This document shows, piece by piece, positions 56,124-64,000 of a stretch of 64,000 nucleotides of DNA (positions are counted from its first letter, which is position 1; each line of letters starts with the position of its first letter). The DNA lies in assembly GCA_035764005.1 (NCBI GenBank), contig DASTZZ010000069.1, forward strand, positions 1 through 64,000, given 5' to 3'. Under the pieces are notes generated by a model. That model saw only the letters and a list, made by a program, of their open reading frames with translations. It made no database searches and was not told the origin of the DNA. The DNA comes from Terriglobales bacterium (GTDB lineage: Bacteria > Acidobacteriota > Terriglobia > Terriglobales > Acidobacteriaceae). The translations under genes and the position numbers were made by a program.

Positions 56124-57263
56124 TCAATTCGTATTTTCGACTGCCGCAGCGCCGACGATAGCGTCTAGCGCCGAACTCTGGATCGCCGCATTGCTTGTGG
56201 TGAAGGGCCCGGACCACACTTGTCCAAACTGTGTATTGGGACCTTGCGCCTTTTCCCAAATTGAATCTGCATTTGCGATGATGAATGTCTTGTAGGCGGG
56301 CTGCGCGCTCAGGCTGTAGAGTCGGACGAGATTTCGCACGAAGATGCCTTTGAACTGTACACCATCTGCTCCGCACTTCGGTTCACACGGATCGTGGAGA
56401 ATCCCGTTGCTGTCTGCGAGAGATTGAATGGCGGCGCTCGCAATTGCATTTGCGCTCTGTATCGTGGTTCGTATCGTGGTTCGGTCCGCAGCGGCTTTCG
56501 AAAGCTCGCTAAGGCCGTTCAGAATGACTCCCTGGTTGTAAGTCCATGTTGTTTTGCCGTTGTTGACACAAGTTGTTCCCGCCTCTCCGCTGGTAATTGC
56601 TAGCCCATCGTTGATCAGATTGCGAGAGTTGATCATTCCTGATCCCGAGAACCAAAGCCATTCCTTCTTCGCCCAATCGAGGTACGTGCGCTTGTCCGCG
56701 GAATCGCGATTTGCGAGTGAGGCCGAGACCGACAGGAACAACTCGTTGGCGATGGCGTTCTTGTAGGTTCGATCTTTACTCCACCAGATGCCGCCACCGC
56801 ACACATTGTCCCAGCCGCCGGCCATGTCAGTGAAAATGGATTCGGCCATCGAAAGGTAATCATGGCGGCGAGTCAGATCGTAGGCATCGATCCAGGCAAG
56901 GGCCCACCAGCCCTCGTCGTCGTAGTACTTATTCAGGAATCCCGGCTGTCTCTGGTTGCCGGCCTGCGCAGCCGTGAAGGTGGTTGCGAGTTCAGAATCG
57001 TACTGATGCGTACTTGCGACTCTTGCATAGTCGATCAGCACCGTAAGCGCATTCGCCGAATTCCACCAACCGGTTGTTCGATACAAACCACTCGCTCGGT
57101 TGTACCAGCCTTGGAGTGTCTGGATTCCCGCAGTAGCATGCTGCAGGTGCGTGGTCGTCGAGATCGGCTGCGGCGGGTTCGAGTTACTGCGATGAGCCCT
57201 GCCGCCCGAGGCCAGCAACAGAACCAATAGCAGACCACCAACACCGCGAATTCCCGGAAGCAT
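56124..57263 (-). CDS. Secreted glycoside hydrolase family 76-like protein
   Basis: A 379-residue exported protein similar to GH76 alpha-1,6-mannanases. The tandem catalytic aspartates D115-D116 lie in NKYYDDEGWWALAWIDAY, and GGIWWSKDRTYKNAIANELF and TTWTYNQGVILNGL are family-type motifs of the (alpha/alpha)6 barrel. Signal peptide at GVGGLLLVLLLASGGRA. It may degrade fungal or yeast alpha-mannan. I prefer the ATG at 57263 before the signal peptide; upstream starts exist to 57374. No other carbohydrate genes are adjacent apart from the lectin-like gene at 59394. Confidence 0.85.
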   Translation of the reverse strand: MLPGIRGVGGLLLVLLLASGGRAHRSNSNPPQPISTTTHLQHATAGIQTLQGWYNRASGLYRTTGWWNSANALTVLIDYARVASTHQYDSELATTFTAAQAGNQRQPGFLNKYYDDEGWWALAWIDAYDLTRRHDYLSMAESIFTDMAGGWDNVCGGGIWWSKDRTYKNAIANELFLSVSASLANRDSADKRTYLDWAKKEWLWFSGSGMINSRNLINDGLAITSGEAGTTCVNNGKTTWTYNQGVILNGLSELSKAAADRTTIRTTIQSANAIASAAIQSLADSNGILHDPCEPKCGADGVQFKGIFVRNLVRLYSLSAQPAYKTFIIANADSIWEKAQGPNTQFGQVWSGPFTTSNAAIQSSALDAIVGAAAVENTN

Positions 57264-57393
57264 GGTTTGGCGATGCTTAGCACATTCGAAATCTACCGGA
57301 TTCGTTCCACATAGTACGCGTGGGCGACTCATCGAAATTTTACGTGCAACTCGTACCAGAGCTATTATGCGCAATCATCGAAGGAGGTCTCGA

Positions 57394-58101
57394 ATGAATC
57401 GCAGAAGCATTTCTCTTTTGAGCGCAGCCGCACTCCTTTGCTTCGCATGGACTTCTTCTCCATCTCAAGTAGCAGAATCGAGTCAATTGCCGGTGGGCAG
57501 CACGATTCCCGTAACGCTCGAAAAGAGCGTTGACGCGCGGAAGAACAAGGCCGGCGACAAGGTGATCGCACGAACAACCGAGAGCGTGAAGTCACAAGGT
57601 CAAGTTCTGATACCGAGGGGCTCGCAGATCATCGGTCGCGTGAGCGAAGCTAAGGTCCGGTCCACGGAAGAACCGGAGTCGGTGCTGGGCATCATTTTTG
57701 ACCATGCTGTTCTCAAAGGTGGTCGCGAACTTCCGCTGGCGCTGACGATCCAGGCGATCGCACCTGAGATACCTGAAACCCGGGATCCCTCAGAGATGCC
57801 GCGGATGACGGCAGCGACTGCGGGAGGGCTTGGCGGCGGCGGAAATTTGGGACCGATGTCCGATCCCAACGCCGGCGTTCCAGGAAGAATCGGGAGTCCG
57901 AACTCTGTTTACGTTCCAGATGGGCAGCTCTCAACGAATGGAGGACTTACCCCAAGCTGTCACGGAGTGCTGGGAATCGAGGGCTTGGCACTCGCTCAGG
58001 AAAGCCCAGATTCATCCAGAGCATCACTGATCATTTCCGAGCGGCACAACGTGCATTTGTACGCCAGAACACAAATGATGCTGCGCGTGCTGGATAAGTA
58101 G
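57394..58101 (+). CDS. Secreted hypothetical protein, VirB10/TrbI-like beta fold
   Basis: A 235-residue exported protein (signal: SLLSAAALLCFAWTSSPSQ). The segment LPVGSTIPVTLEKSVDARKN, GDKVIARTTESVKSQGQVLI, PRGSQIIGRVSEAK recalls the VirB10/TrbI beta-barrel pattern, but no conjugation genes are nearby, and the likeness may be only structural. A Gly-rich loop follows (ATAGGLGGGGNLGPM). Function unknown. The start is well supported by AAGGAGGT at 57381-57388, six bases before the ATG. Confidence 0.72.
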   Translation: MNRRSISLLSAAALLCFAWTSSPSQVAESSQLPVGSTIPVTLEKSVDARKNKAGDKVIARTTESVKSQGQVLIPRGSQIIGRVSEAKVRSTEEPESVLGIIFDHAVLKGGRELPLALTIQAIAPEIPETRDPSEMPRMTAATAGGLGGGGNLGPMSDPNAGVPGRIGSPNSVYVPDGQLSTNGGLTPSCHGVLGIEGLALAQESPDSSRASLIISERHNVHLYARTQMMLRVLDK

Positions 58102-58330
58102 ACGGTCCACACGATTGTTAGGAAACGAATGAGTACGTTCTGGCTTATTCGGGGTTTTCCTCGTCCCCGAATTTCCCCACGTTCTTGCCGCCTCTACTCG
58201 ATCGCGCGCGCATCCATTGGCATCGCGCCGAACGTCGACACAATCGTTACCGCCACTCCGGCGATGAGGAACATTTCCTGTGGGCTCCACATAATTGGAA
58301 CGCAGGGCGTTGCGATTAGTATCAACAGCA

Positions 58331-58996
58331 ATGGACATCAAGCTAAAGGCCGATGACGAACGCGAGTTGGCTGCGTACGTGTCGCGGCCACGTGAGAGTG
58401 CGAGCAGGGCGGTGGTCGTGATTCAGGAGATCTTCGGCGTGAACCATCACATTCGCTCGGTGGTGGATGGTTTTGCGCACGACGGATATATGGCGGTTGC
58501 GCCGGCGTTGTTCGATCGTGTTGAGCGTGGGGTTGAGCTGGCTTACACGCCCGACGACATGAAGCGTGGATTCTCGATCGCGAGCAAAATTGGGATGGAG
58601 GATGCGCTGCGGGACGTAGCCGCCGCCGTGGAGTATGCGGCGTCCCAGATTGGGAACGGGCGTGTGGGGGTAGTCGGATACTGCTGGGGTGGATCGCTGG
58701 CGTGGATGGCGGCAACTCGTCTCACTGTGGCCGCGGCCGTGGGCTACTACGGAGGACGCATCGCGCAATACGCAGAGGAGAAGCCGGGCTGTCCGGTGAT
58801 GCTGCACTTCGGCGCAAGGGATCAGCACATTCCCGCTTCGGAGATCGACAAGATCCGGGCCGCGCACCCTGATGTTCCCATTTACATGTACGACGCCGGA
58901 CACGGCTTCAATTGCGAAGAACGCAAAGATTTCAGCCCACAATCCGCAGTGCTTGCCCGCAAGCGGACTCTGGAGTTCCTGCAGGAATACCTCTGA
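58331..58996 (+). CDS. Dienelactone hydrolase-family protein
   Basis: A 221-residue alpha/beta hydrolase. The Cys-Asp-His triad of dienelactone hydrolase is complete: C118 (GYCWGGS), D164 (GARDQHIP) and H191 (DAGHGFNC), with E33 (VIQEIFGVN) that activates the Cys. It hydrolyses dienelactones or related esters in the cytoplasm. No aromatic-degradation genes are nearby, so the substrate is open. I use the ATG at 58331. Confidence 0.9.
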   Translation: MDIKLKADDERELAAYVSRPRESASRAVVVIQEIFGVNHHIRSVVDGFAHDGYMAVAPALFDRVERGVELAYTPDDMKRGFSIASKIGMEDALRDVAAAVEYAASQIGNGRVGVVGYCWGGSLAWMAATRLTVAAAVGYYGGRIAQYAEEKPGCPVMLHFGARDQHIPASEIDKIRAAHPDVPIYMYDAGHGFNCEERKDFSPQSAVLARKRTLEFLQEYL

Positions 58997-59393
58997 TCGC
59001 GGCCTTTCGATCCACTCAGCGCAGCGCTTCCCATGGAAAATCAGGAATCCTGACCGGCCACATCCGTTCTGCGCACGGGGCAACGCTCGAAGTGGCGTAG
59101 AAAGGTAATCCTTTTCTTAAGGCGCTCCGCTACGGTCCACCACAGCAAAGAAACGCGCTTTGTTGGCGATGCCGGTTGCTACGCGCAGGCCCTCGGCAGA
59201 GTGGCCAGACTACAATCTACTTCCGATACGCAGGATGGCCGCACAGTATTTGCGGGCATCGCAAACGACGCGCGCGCGAAGGGGTTCTACGTGCTGGCGA
59301 AAAGCGCTGAACAGAGCAATGTCGGAAGATGAGGCCAACAACCCAGGATTTAAAAGGTACCACTCTCTCCCGAATCGGGAAAACGGTGAACAT
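58997..59393. other. Spacer with one dispersed repeat
   Basis: Only short frames are present. GCTACGCGCAGGCCCTCGGC at 59178-59204 matches 52161-52187 at 25 of 27 positions over the full 27 bp. Nothing else is recognised. Confidence 0.5.
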
Positions 59394-60128
59394 ATGCGTC
59401 TGCCCAAGCAAGCATTAGCCATAAAGTCTCTCATCACCATTGCAGTGCTGGCATATCTCGCGATAGGAGGTTTAGGTCAACCGCCCAGCCCCAAAGCTGC
59501 GGTTAAGCCTACGACCGTCCCGCTGGACAGATTGGATGAGCAGCAGCCTCGCAATGTGAAGACGGAATGGATAACGTACAAAGGACGTAAAGCGCTCCGC
59601 GTGATTGACGCCGCACCGCCGGATGCTGCCGACGGGATTCAACTTGTCATCTTAAATAAGACTGAGTTTCGGGACGGCACGATTGAAATCGAATTAACGG
59701 GTGAACCCAATCCGGCGGCAAAGAACACGGCAGCGCGAGGATTCGTCGGTGTGGCCTTCCGCGTCAATCTTGACCCCGCGAAGGACGCTGCAAAGTACGA
59801 CTGCTTCTACCTGCGTCCGACGAATGGGCGCGCCGACGACCAGGTGCGACGCAACCATTCGACCCAATACATTTCTTACCCGGACTTCCCCTGGTTTCGA
59901 TTGCGTAAAGAATTCCCGGAGAAATACGAGAGCTATGCAGACGTCGTGCCGGGAGAATGGACCAAGCTGAAGATCGAAGCGCACGGTGACAAGGCGCGCT
60001 TGTACGTGCAGGGGGCGCCGCAACCCGCCCTGATCATCAACGACCTGAAGCAGGAGCAAGGCAAGATAGCCTTATGGGTTGGAACCGACACGATCGCGCA
60101 CTTCGCCAATCTACGCGTATCACAATGA
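59394..60128 (+). CDS. Secreted lectin-like (concanavalin-fold) hypothetical protein
   Basis: A 244-residue exported protein with signal peptide (SLITIAVLAYLAIGGLG). The pattern FRDGTIEIELTGEP, ARGFVGVAFRVNLD, GEWTKLKIEAHGDKARLYVQ and IALWVGTDTIAHFANLRV matches the jelly-roll fold of LamG/3-keto-disaccharide-hydrolase-like domains. It probably binds or processes a glycan, but no catalytic residues can be assigned. I use the ATG at 59394; the upstream open frame lacks coding character. Confidence 0.72.
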   Translation: MRLPKQALAIKSLITIAVLAYLAIGGLGQPPSPKAAVKPTTVPLDRLDEQQPRNVKTEWITYKGRKALRVIDAAPPDAADGIQLVILNKTEFRDGTIEIELTGEPNPAAKNTAARGFVGVAFRVNLDPAKDAAKYDCFYLRPTNGRADDQVRRNHSTQYISYPDFPWFRLRKEFPEKYESYADVVPGEWTKLKIEAHGDKARLYVQGAPQPALIINDLKQEQGKIALWVGTDTIAHFANLRVSQ

Positions 60129-60453
60129 TTTCGAGAATCAGCCACTGTGCGTAGCGTCGGCGATTCCGGAAGGTAGCTTGGATCAAAATGGGAAGCGGAA
60201 ATCGGGGACATCCTGACCGCCGCATCATCTCCCCGAGGTGCAACGGAGTTTCAGAGTGGTTGCCCTCCCGGCCTCCGGCCTTTGATGCCGTCTGATTTCC
60301 ATTGAGGGCGGCGGCAAATGCGTAAGCGACCTCGCTTACATCCCAGACAGCAGAGAATCGTTCTCCAATCGACAAACCGCGCCAGTAGCGGTCGGTTTCG
60401 GCTTGCTGTTTCTTGTGATCCGTGATTCCAGAAATGTTCTTATTTGCAGGCAT
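60037..60453 (-). pseudogene. Possible remnant of a small acidobacterial protein
   Basis: The first 60 or so residues (ITDHKKQQAETDRYWRGLSI, GERFSAVWDVSEVAYAFAA) look like the start of a short conserved protein with a D-x-x-Y-W...P-E-E-R-x-x-A-V-W pattern. The rest is basic, lacks pattern and runs antisense into the lectin-like gene. I read it as a decayed gene rather than a functional one. The upstream ribosome site is weak. Confidence 0.35.
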
Positions 60454-60638
60454 GATTCCAGCTTTCGAACGGAGCGTACAGAGACTAATTCGACGATGTC
60501 TGTGTGTCCGCCGAATTCACTATATGTCGCGGGGGAAACGAATCACTCCTGGAAGAATCCCGGACAACCGCATTCAACCAATGCAAGTGATAAAACAAAG
60601 AGTCGCGCGACGATTGCTTTGTCTGCGCCACATCGCAC
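60129..60638. other. 510-bp region holding only a possible gene remnant
   Basis: Apart from the minus-strand frame at 60037-60453 described separately, there is no convincing gene, repeat or promoter before the exonuclease gene. Confidence 0.4.
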
Positions 60639-61412
60639 GTGAAAGTCGCCACTTTCAACATCAACGACATCAATAAACGCTTTCACAATCTTTCGACGTG
60701 GTTGTCGAAGGCGGAGCCGGACGTCGTTTGTCTGCAGGAGCTCAAAGCCGAGCACGACGCCTTTCCCGCAGAAAAATTGCAAGCTCTTGGGTATGAAGCA
60801 GTCTGGCGAGGAGAGCGCTCGTGGAATGGGGTGGCGATCCTTGCTCGTGATTGCGCTCCTGTCTTGACGCGCTCGACTTTGCCGGGTAGCCCTGACGATC
60901 ACCAGGCGCGCTACATCGAGGCCGCCGTCAAAGGAGTGTTGATCACTTCCATCTATCTGCCGAACGGCAATCCTCAGCCCGGTCCGAAGTTCGATTACAA
61001 GCTGGCGTGGTTTGAACGTCTCATCACGCACGCCGCCGAACTGATGAAAGCCGGCGTGCCTGTGATACTGGCTGGCGACTATAACGTGGTGCCAACGCCA
61101 CAGGATATCTATCCGACGCGCTCCCTTGATCACAATGCCTTAATCCAGCCTGAGAGCCGCCGGGCTTTTGCGCGACTGCTGTCACAAGGATGGACGGATG
61201 CTCTGCGGCGCTTACAGCCAAGAGGTCCACTGTGGACGTTTTGGGACTACAAATTTGAACGCTGGCAAAAAGACAAAGGCATGCGACTCGACCACTTCCT
61301 GCTCTCGCCAACAATTTCGAAGCGGCTCGTCACCGGCGGTGTGGACCGGTGGGTCCGCGGGGAAGTAAACGCGAGTGATCATGCGCCGGCGTGGATAAAG
61401 CTCGATGTTTGA
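60639..61412 (+). CDS. xth: Exodeoxyribonuclease III
   Basis: A 257-residue AP endonuclease/exonuclease of the Xth family. Motifs are intact: N7 (TFNINDI), E34 (CLQELKAEHD), LAGDYNVVPTPQDIYP and the final NASDHAPAW with the catalytic Asp-His. It cuts at abasic sites and removes 3' blocking groups in base-excision repair. The start is a GTG at 60639. It joins uvrA and ada as the third DNA-repair gene in the window, though they are not linked. Confidence 0.93.
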   Translation: MKVATFNINDINKRFHNLSTWLSKAEPDVVCLQELKAEHDAFPAEKLQALGYEAVWRGERSWNGVAILARDCAPVLTRSTLPGSPDDHQARYIEAAVKGVLITSIYLPNGNPQPGPKFDYKLAWFERLITHAAELMKAGVPVILAGDYNVVPTPQDIYPTRSLDHNALIQPESRRAFARLLSQGWTDALRRLQPRGPLWTFWDYKFERWQKDKGMRLDHFLLSPTISKRLVTGGVDRWVRGEVNASDHAPAWIKLDV

Positions 61413-61443
61413 CGTCGTGCCGGTTCGCGGAATTCGGCGGTGG

Positions 61444-62748
61444 CTATTGTTCGGAAGCATGCGCCGCGGACGTGGCGTGCGCGACCCAGGACGGATACAC
61501 AAAGTCTTCCTTCACCTTCTGCCAGTCCTCACGCGGGAGCACGTCGAGCTGATCCGCCGAAAGACCAGGCACGTTCGCCTGTAAGGCTGGCAGACCTCCC
61601 TCGTGATCGTCGCGCAACGCGGCCGCGCTCTTGCTCAGCCGGACGCCGGTCTTCTCTGCCCAATCGCGGATCAAGATGATTGGCTTCTTCTCAATTTCGG
61701 CGCGGGTCCAATTCGGGAATGATAGCTGCCGGTCGAGCCACAACGCCGTATCGCGCTCCAGCCATGTGGGACGGTGCCCGGCTCCGGGAATGAATTCGGT
61801 CTCGAAAACGTTCTTGTCGCTGCCGTTTATCGCCACCACTCGCGAGCGCAAATCCTGAAAGAAGTCCTGCGCGTGGTGCGGAATATCGACAACGGTGTCT
61901 GCCAGACCATTCACAATGAAGGTGGGACCGCGTCGCGCGTTCAGCGTGAAGAGGGCTGCGCCGCGGTCCCCGAGAAAATTCAGTGCCTTGTACGGACCGC
62001 TCTGGCACATCACCTTGTAGCTCGAATCCCAGTAGCCACCCGGGCCATCGAGATCGCCGCCACCTGTGAGCACCAGCGCGTGTATGCGCTCATCGACCGC
62101 GCCGGTGAGCGCGCTGACAAACGAGCCCATGGAAAAACCCAGAACAGCGATGCGTCGGCCGTCCACGTCGGAACGGCTGCGGAGGTACGACACGCCCTGC
62201 ATCGCATCGGTGATCATCAGCCCGCCCATGCGCTGCGGCAGCGTGGGGATTTCGATGATCTTGTCGTGCTCGATCGACAGCGGTTCGTGGTCGTCGTTCC
62301 GTTCTTCCGAGCCGATCGGATCATACGTGACCACCACCGCGCCCGCCTGCGCGTAGAGGACACCGGTGTAGTACGAGTACCAGGCTGTCTTGTCACCGCC
62401 ATGGCCATCGACGACGACGATGCCGGGCATTTTCTTCTTTGACGATTCCGGTCGATAGACGATTGCCGGAATTCTCATCCCGAATTCCGTTCCGTAGCTG
62501 ACGCGCTCGGCAACTACGCCCGGCACTGGGGAAAAACTACCGTGTGTTTCCGGCTTGAGTTCCGGCAGCGGATCAGGAACGAAGAGCGCCTGGCGGATCT
62601 GCCTGCGCCACTGCTTCACCTGCTGTTTTGACGCCGGTGTGGCGAACGCGGGAGAGTGCGCCTTCACATCGAAAGGCTCTGACTTTGTCTGTTGCGCGAA
62701 AAAGGCAAGTACCAGCAGCGAAACGACCAACAAAATGGCAGATTTCAT
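61444..62748 (-). CDS. Secreted alpha/beta-hydrolase (acetyl xylan esterase-like)
   Basis: A 434-residue exported hydrolase with signal peptide (ILLVVSLLVLAFFAQQTKS). The nucleophile elbow is GFSMGS with S206, the oxyanion HG is in VVDGHGGDKTAWY, and the catalytic His is in PGAGHRPTWL. The family resembles AXE/abhydrolase_7 enzymes that remove acetyl groups from plant polysaccharide, but the substrate is not proved. It converges on the exonuclease III gene with a 31-bp gap. Confidence 0.8.
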   Translation of the reverse strand: MKSAILLVVSLLVLAFFAQQTKSEPFDVKAHSPAFATPASKQQVKQWRRQIRQALFVPDPLPELKPETHGSFSPVPGVVAERVSYGTEFGMRIPAIVYRPESSKKKMPGIVVVDGHGGDKTAWYSYYTGVLYAQAGAVVVTYDPIGSEERNDDHEPLSIEHDKIIEIPTLPQRMGGLMITDAMQGVSYLRSRSDVDGRRIAVLGFSMGSFVSALTGAVDERIHALVLTGGGDLDGPGGYWDSSYKVMCQSGPYKALNFLGDRGAALFTLNARRGPTFIVNGLADTVVDIPHHAQDFFQDLRSRVVAINGSDKNVFETEFIPGAGHRPTWLERDTALWLDRQLSFPNWTRAEIEKKPIILIRDWAEKTGVRLSKSAAALRDDHEGGLPALQANVPGLSADQLDVLPREDWQKVKEDFVYPSWVAHATSAAHASEQ

Positions 62749-62781
62749 CGTTCTCCGAGAGTTTATTGGGCAGCATTAACA

Positions 62782-62901
62782 ATGAAGAAGGATGAAAGTA
62801 CGCTGCCTGAGAGAGAACGTCAAATTCAAGCCCTGAGTACACGACTTACTACGGAAATCATTGGCTGCCGGTCTGAAATTCTGAGGTATCTTGATTCCTG
62901 A
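62782..62901 (+). CDS. Very short hypothetical protein, 39 aa
   Basis: An ATG-initiated frame with a charged helical sequence (KKDESTLPERERQIQALSTR...EIIGCRSEILRYL). It lies between the esterase and TonB genes. No ribosome site or homologue is recognised; chance is quite possible. Confidence 0.22.
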   Translation: MKKDESTLPERERQIQALSTRLTTEIIGCRSEILRYLDS

Positions 62902-62955
62902 GAATCAGGATGGCAAGGCGCGGAGTATCACGCGTCCTCCTTCGTTAGGCTTCTA

Positions 62956-63630
62956 GTGGCGCATTGGTTCCGATCGACGTTGCAGTCCTGCCTTCGCGGG
63001 CAGAAGAAGTTGCCGCCATTTGGGCTGGCTCTGTCGCTATCCGGAATTCTCCATCTTGGCCTCTTGCTGCTGTGGTTTGAGTTTGTACACACCACTCGGT
63101 TCGTTCTTGTCACCGACGTGATGGTTGCAGCTTCACCTGTCTCTCACGAAGCCATCGTATTCCAGCCGCAAGCTTCCTCCGGCGCGGCGCTCCTTCCAGC
63201 GCGGCGCCGCATCAGGCGCCCGCACAAAGCAGCGCCGGCCAATCCCAATATGGGATCTTCCGAATCAGCTATGGCGACGCTCCGTAAGGAGGCACAGCGC
63301 ACCACTGCGAGCCTGATGAAGCAGCTTAAGTTCCGATTGAACTTTGGCATTGGAAGCAAGGATTACGAACTACCGATTCATAAAGAGGGCGAAATTCCTT
63401 TGATCAGTGCCGCCGATCTGCCGCCCCGGTTCGAGCAGTACCTGGAGATTGAAGTGTTAATTGATGTTACCGGCAGTGTCGCCGAAGCAAAGATCGTACA
63501 TGGAGCTGCGGATCAGAAGATCGAGGACCGTCTGCTTGCGGCGGTTCGTCAGTTCAAATACATACCAGCCAAGTATCTGCAGAGACCGGTGCCGTGCCAG
63601 ATGGACATCGTGGTCCACATTCCGAGCTGA
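62956..63630 (+). CDS. TonB-family energy-transducer-like protein
   Basis: A 224-residue protein with an N-terminal membrane anchor (about 22-43, FGLALSLSGILHLGLLLLWF), a basic/Pro-rich linker (ARRRIRRPHKAAPANPNMGS) and a C-terminal TonB-like domain (about 145-222; YLEIEVLIDVTGSVAEAKIV, LLAAVRQFKYIPAKY). This is the classical TonB order, so it may link the inner membrane to outer-membrane receptors such as the Oar-like protein. No exbB/exbD gene is adjacent. The linker is short for a protein that must span the periplasm. The start is a GTG at 62956. Confidence 0.78.
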   Translation: MAHWFRSTLQSCLRGQKKLPPFGLALSLSGILHLGLLLLWFEFVHTTRFVLVTDVMVAASPVSHEAIVFQPQASSGAALLPARRRIRRPHKAAPANPNMGSSESAMATLRKEAQRTTASLMKQLKFRLNFGIGSKDYELPIHKEGEIPLISAADLPPRFEQYLEIEVLIDVTGSVAEAKIVHGAADQKIEDRLLAAVRQFKYIPAKYLQRPVPCQMDIVVHIPS

Positions 63631-63962
63631 TCCAGGACTGCGGCGCCACGCAGGCGGGATAAAACGGTCGGGTGCTCGGCGCTTCAAATTCCACGCTTCC
63701 AGAATTCCATCCCAGCAGGTATCGTTGCTCCACTCGCACAAAATGCTGGGAAGAGGATGGAATGAGCTTTCCAAGGCGACAATTCCTTCAAGCCCTGTCA
63801 TACGCTTTTGGGTCCAGCTTGATTTTGCCCCACAGAGAGTTAGCCATGGTGGCACAAAACGTCACACAGCCAGCGAGTCCTGCGCCGCCCTCAGAACCCC
63901 CTGCGGTAGCGGGAGGTGCATTTGCAAAGGCCGCTGTTAAACACGAATCGGGAGGAACGGGA

Positions 63963-64000
63963 ATGGAAAAAGTCGCCGGAATTGGAGGGTTGTTCTTCCG
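63963..64000 (+). CDS. Start of a probable VOC-family (glyoxalase-like) gene, cut by window edge
   Basis: Only the first 12 codons are visible: MEKVAGIGGLFF, which is typical of the first beta strand of glyoxalase/bleomycin-resistance proteins. A strong ribosome site GGGAGGAACGGG precedes the ATG. An in-frame ATG at 63846 could extend the N-terminus by 39 low-complexity residues. The family call rests on very little sequence. Confidence 0.5.
   Translation, partial: MEKVAGIGGLFF

Noticed and set aside
57394-58101. Conjugation (VirB10/TrbI) component
   Set aside because: There are no other type IV secretion genes nearby and the similarity is limited to a beta-barrel pattern.

Overview
The window looks like a chromosomal segment of an acidobacterium (Acidobacteriota, probably Terriglobia). 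The pointers are an Oar-like TonB-dependent receptor with an N-terminal carboxypeptidase-regulatory domain, a VWFA-related protein of the type found in acidobacteria, a duplicated MacB/FtsX-like permease with no ATPase beside it, many secreted proteins of unknown function, and numerous palindromic intergenic repeats. No rRNA operon, CRISPR array, prophage, transposase or replication origin was recognised. Genus-level placement is not possible from reading alone.

Layout. 1-5.6 kb: DinB/YfiT-like protein, hotdog thioesterase, Oar-like receptor with a clear terminator, and an unknown protein. 5.9-11.3 kb: secreted M28 peptidase, M24 peptidase, a free-standing beta-ketoacyl synthase and a sugar-nucleotide epimerase. 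11.4-16.5 kb: a regulatory block with a two-component pair (soluble kinase plus sigma-54 response regulator), a PilZ protein and a second sigma-54 activator without receiver domain. 16.8-24.5 kb: mostly housekeeping genes (threonine aldolase, HemW-like radical SAM protein, PyrE, CPBP protease, UvrA) plus an orphan ribbon-helix-helix protein. 24.8-32.5 kb: small membrane protein, Gln/Pro-rich STN-like protein, Ada, S55-type serine protease-like protein and VWFA protein, separated by palindromic elements. 32.7-35.8 kb: large membrane protein with a spermidine-synthase-like core, and a VapBC pair. 35.9-42.0 kb: two ECF sigma/anti-sigma operons facing each other, one ending in two secreted HEAT-repeat proteins and the other in a Spy/CpxP-like periplasmic protein. 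42.4-49 kb: RmuC, a kinase-like membrane fragment, a small gene behind a sigma-54-type promoter, tRNA-Ser(GCT), a DmpA-family peptidase and the orphan permease. 49.1-64 kb: unknown secreted proteins, two TonB-C proteins, GH76 glycosidase, dienelactone hydrolase-like protein, exonuclease III, a secreted esterase-like protein, and the start of a probable VOC-family gene at the edge.

Two themes tie the region together. The first is envelope biology: receptor, TonB-like proteins, secreted peptidases and hydrolases, anti-sigma factors, a Spy-like protein and HEAT proteins. The second is regulation by alternative sigma factors (two ECF modules, two sigma-54 activators and one good sigma-54 promoter). 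Repeats are unusually dense: at least six imperfect palindromic elements end in TGTCATYC, other palindromes of 130-200 bp occur, and 8-bp-period arrays recur at several intergenic sites. No single unambiguous new system was seen. The best candidates for follow-up are the ECF/HEAT operon, the STN protein flanked by two copies of one palindromic element, the sigma-54-driven orphan gene, and the repeat families.
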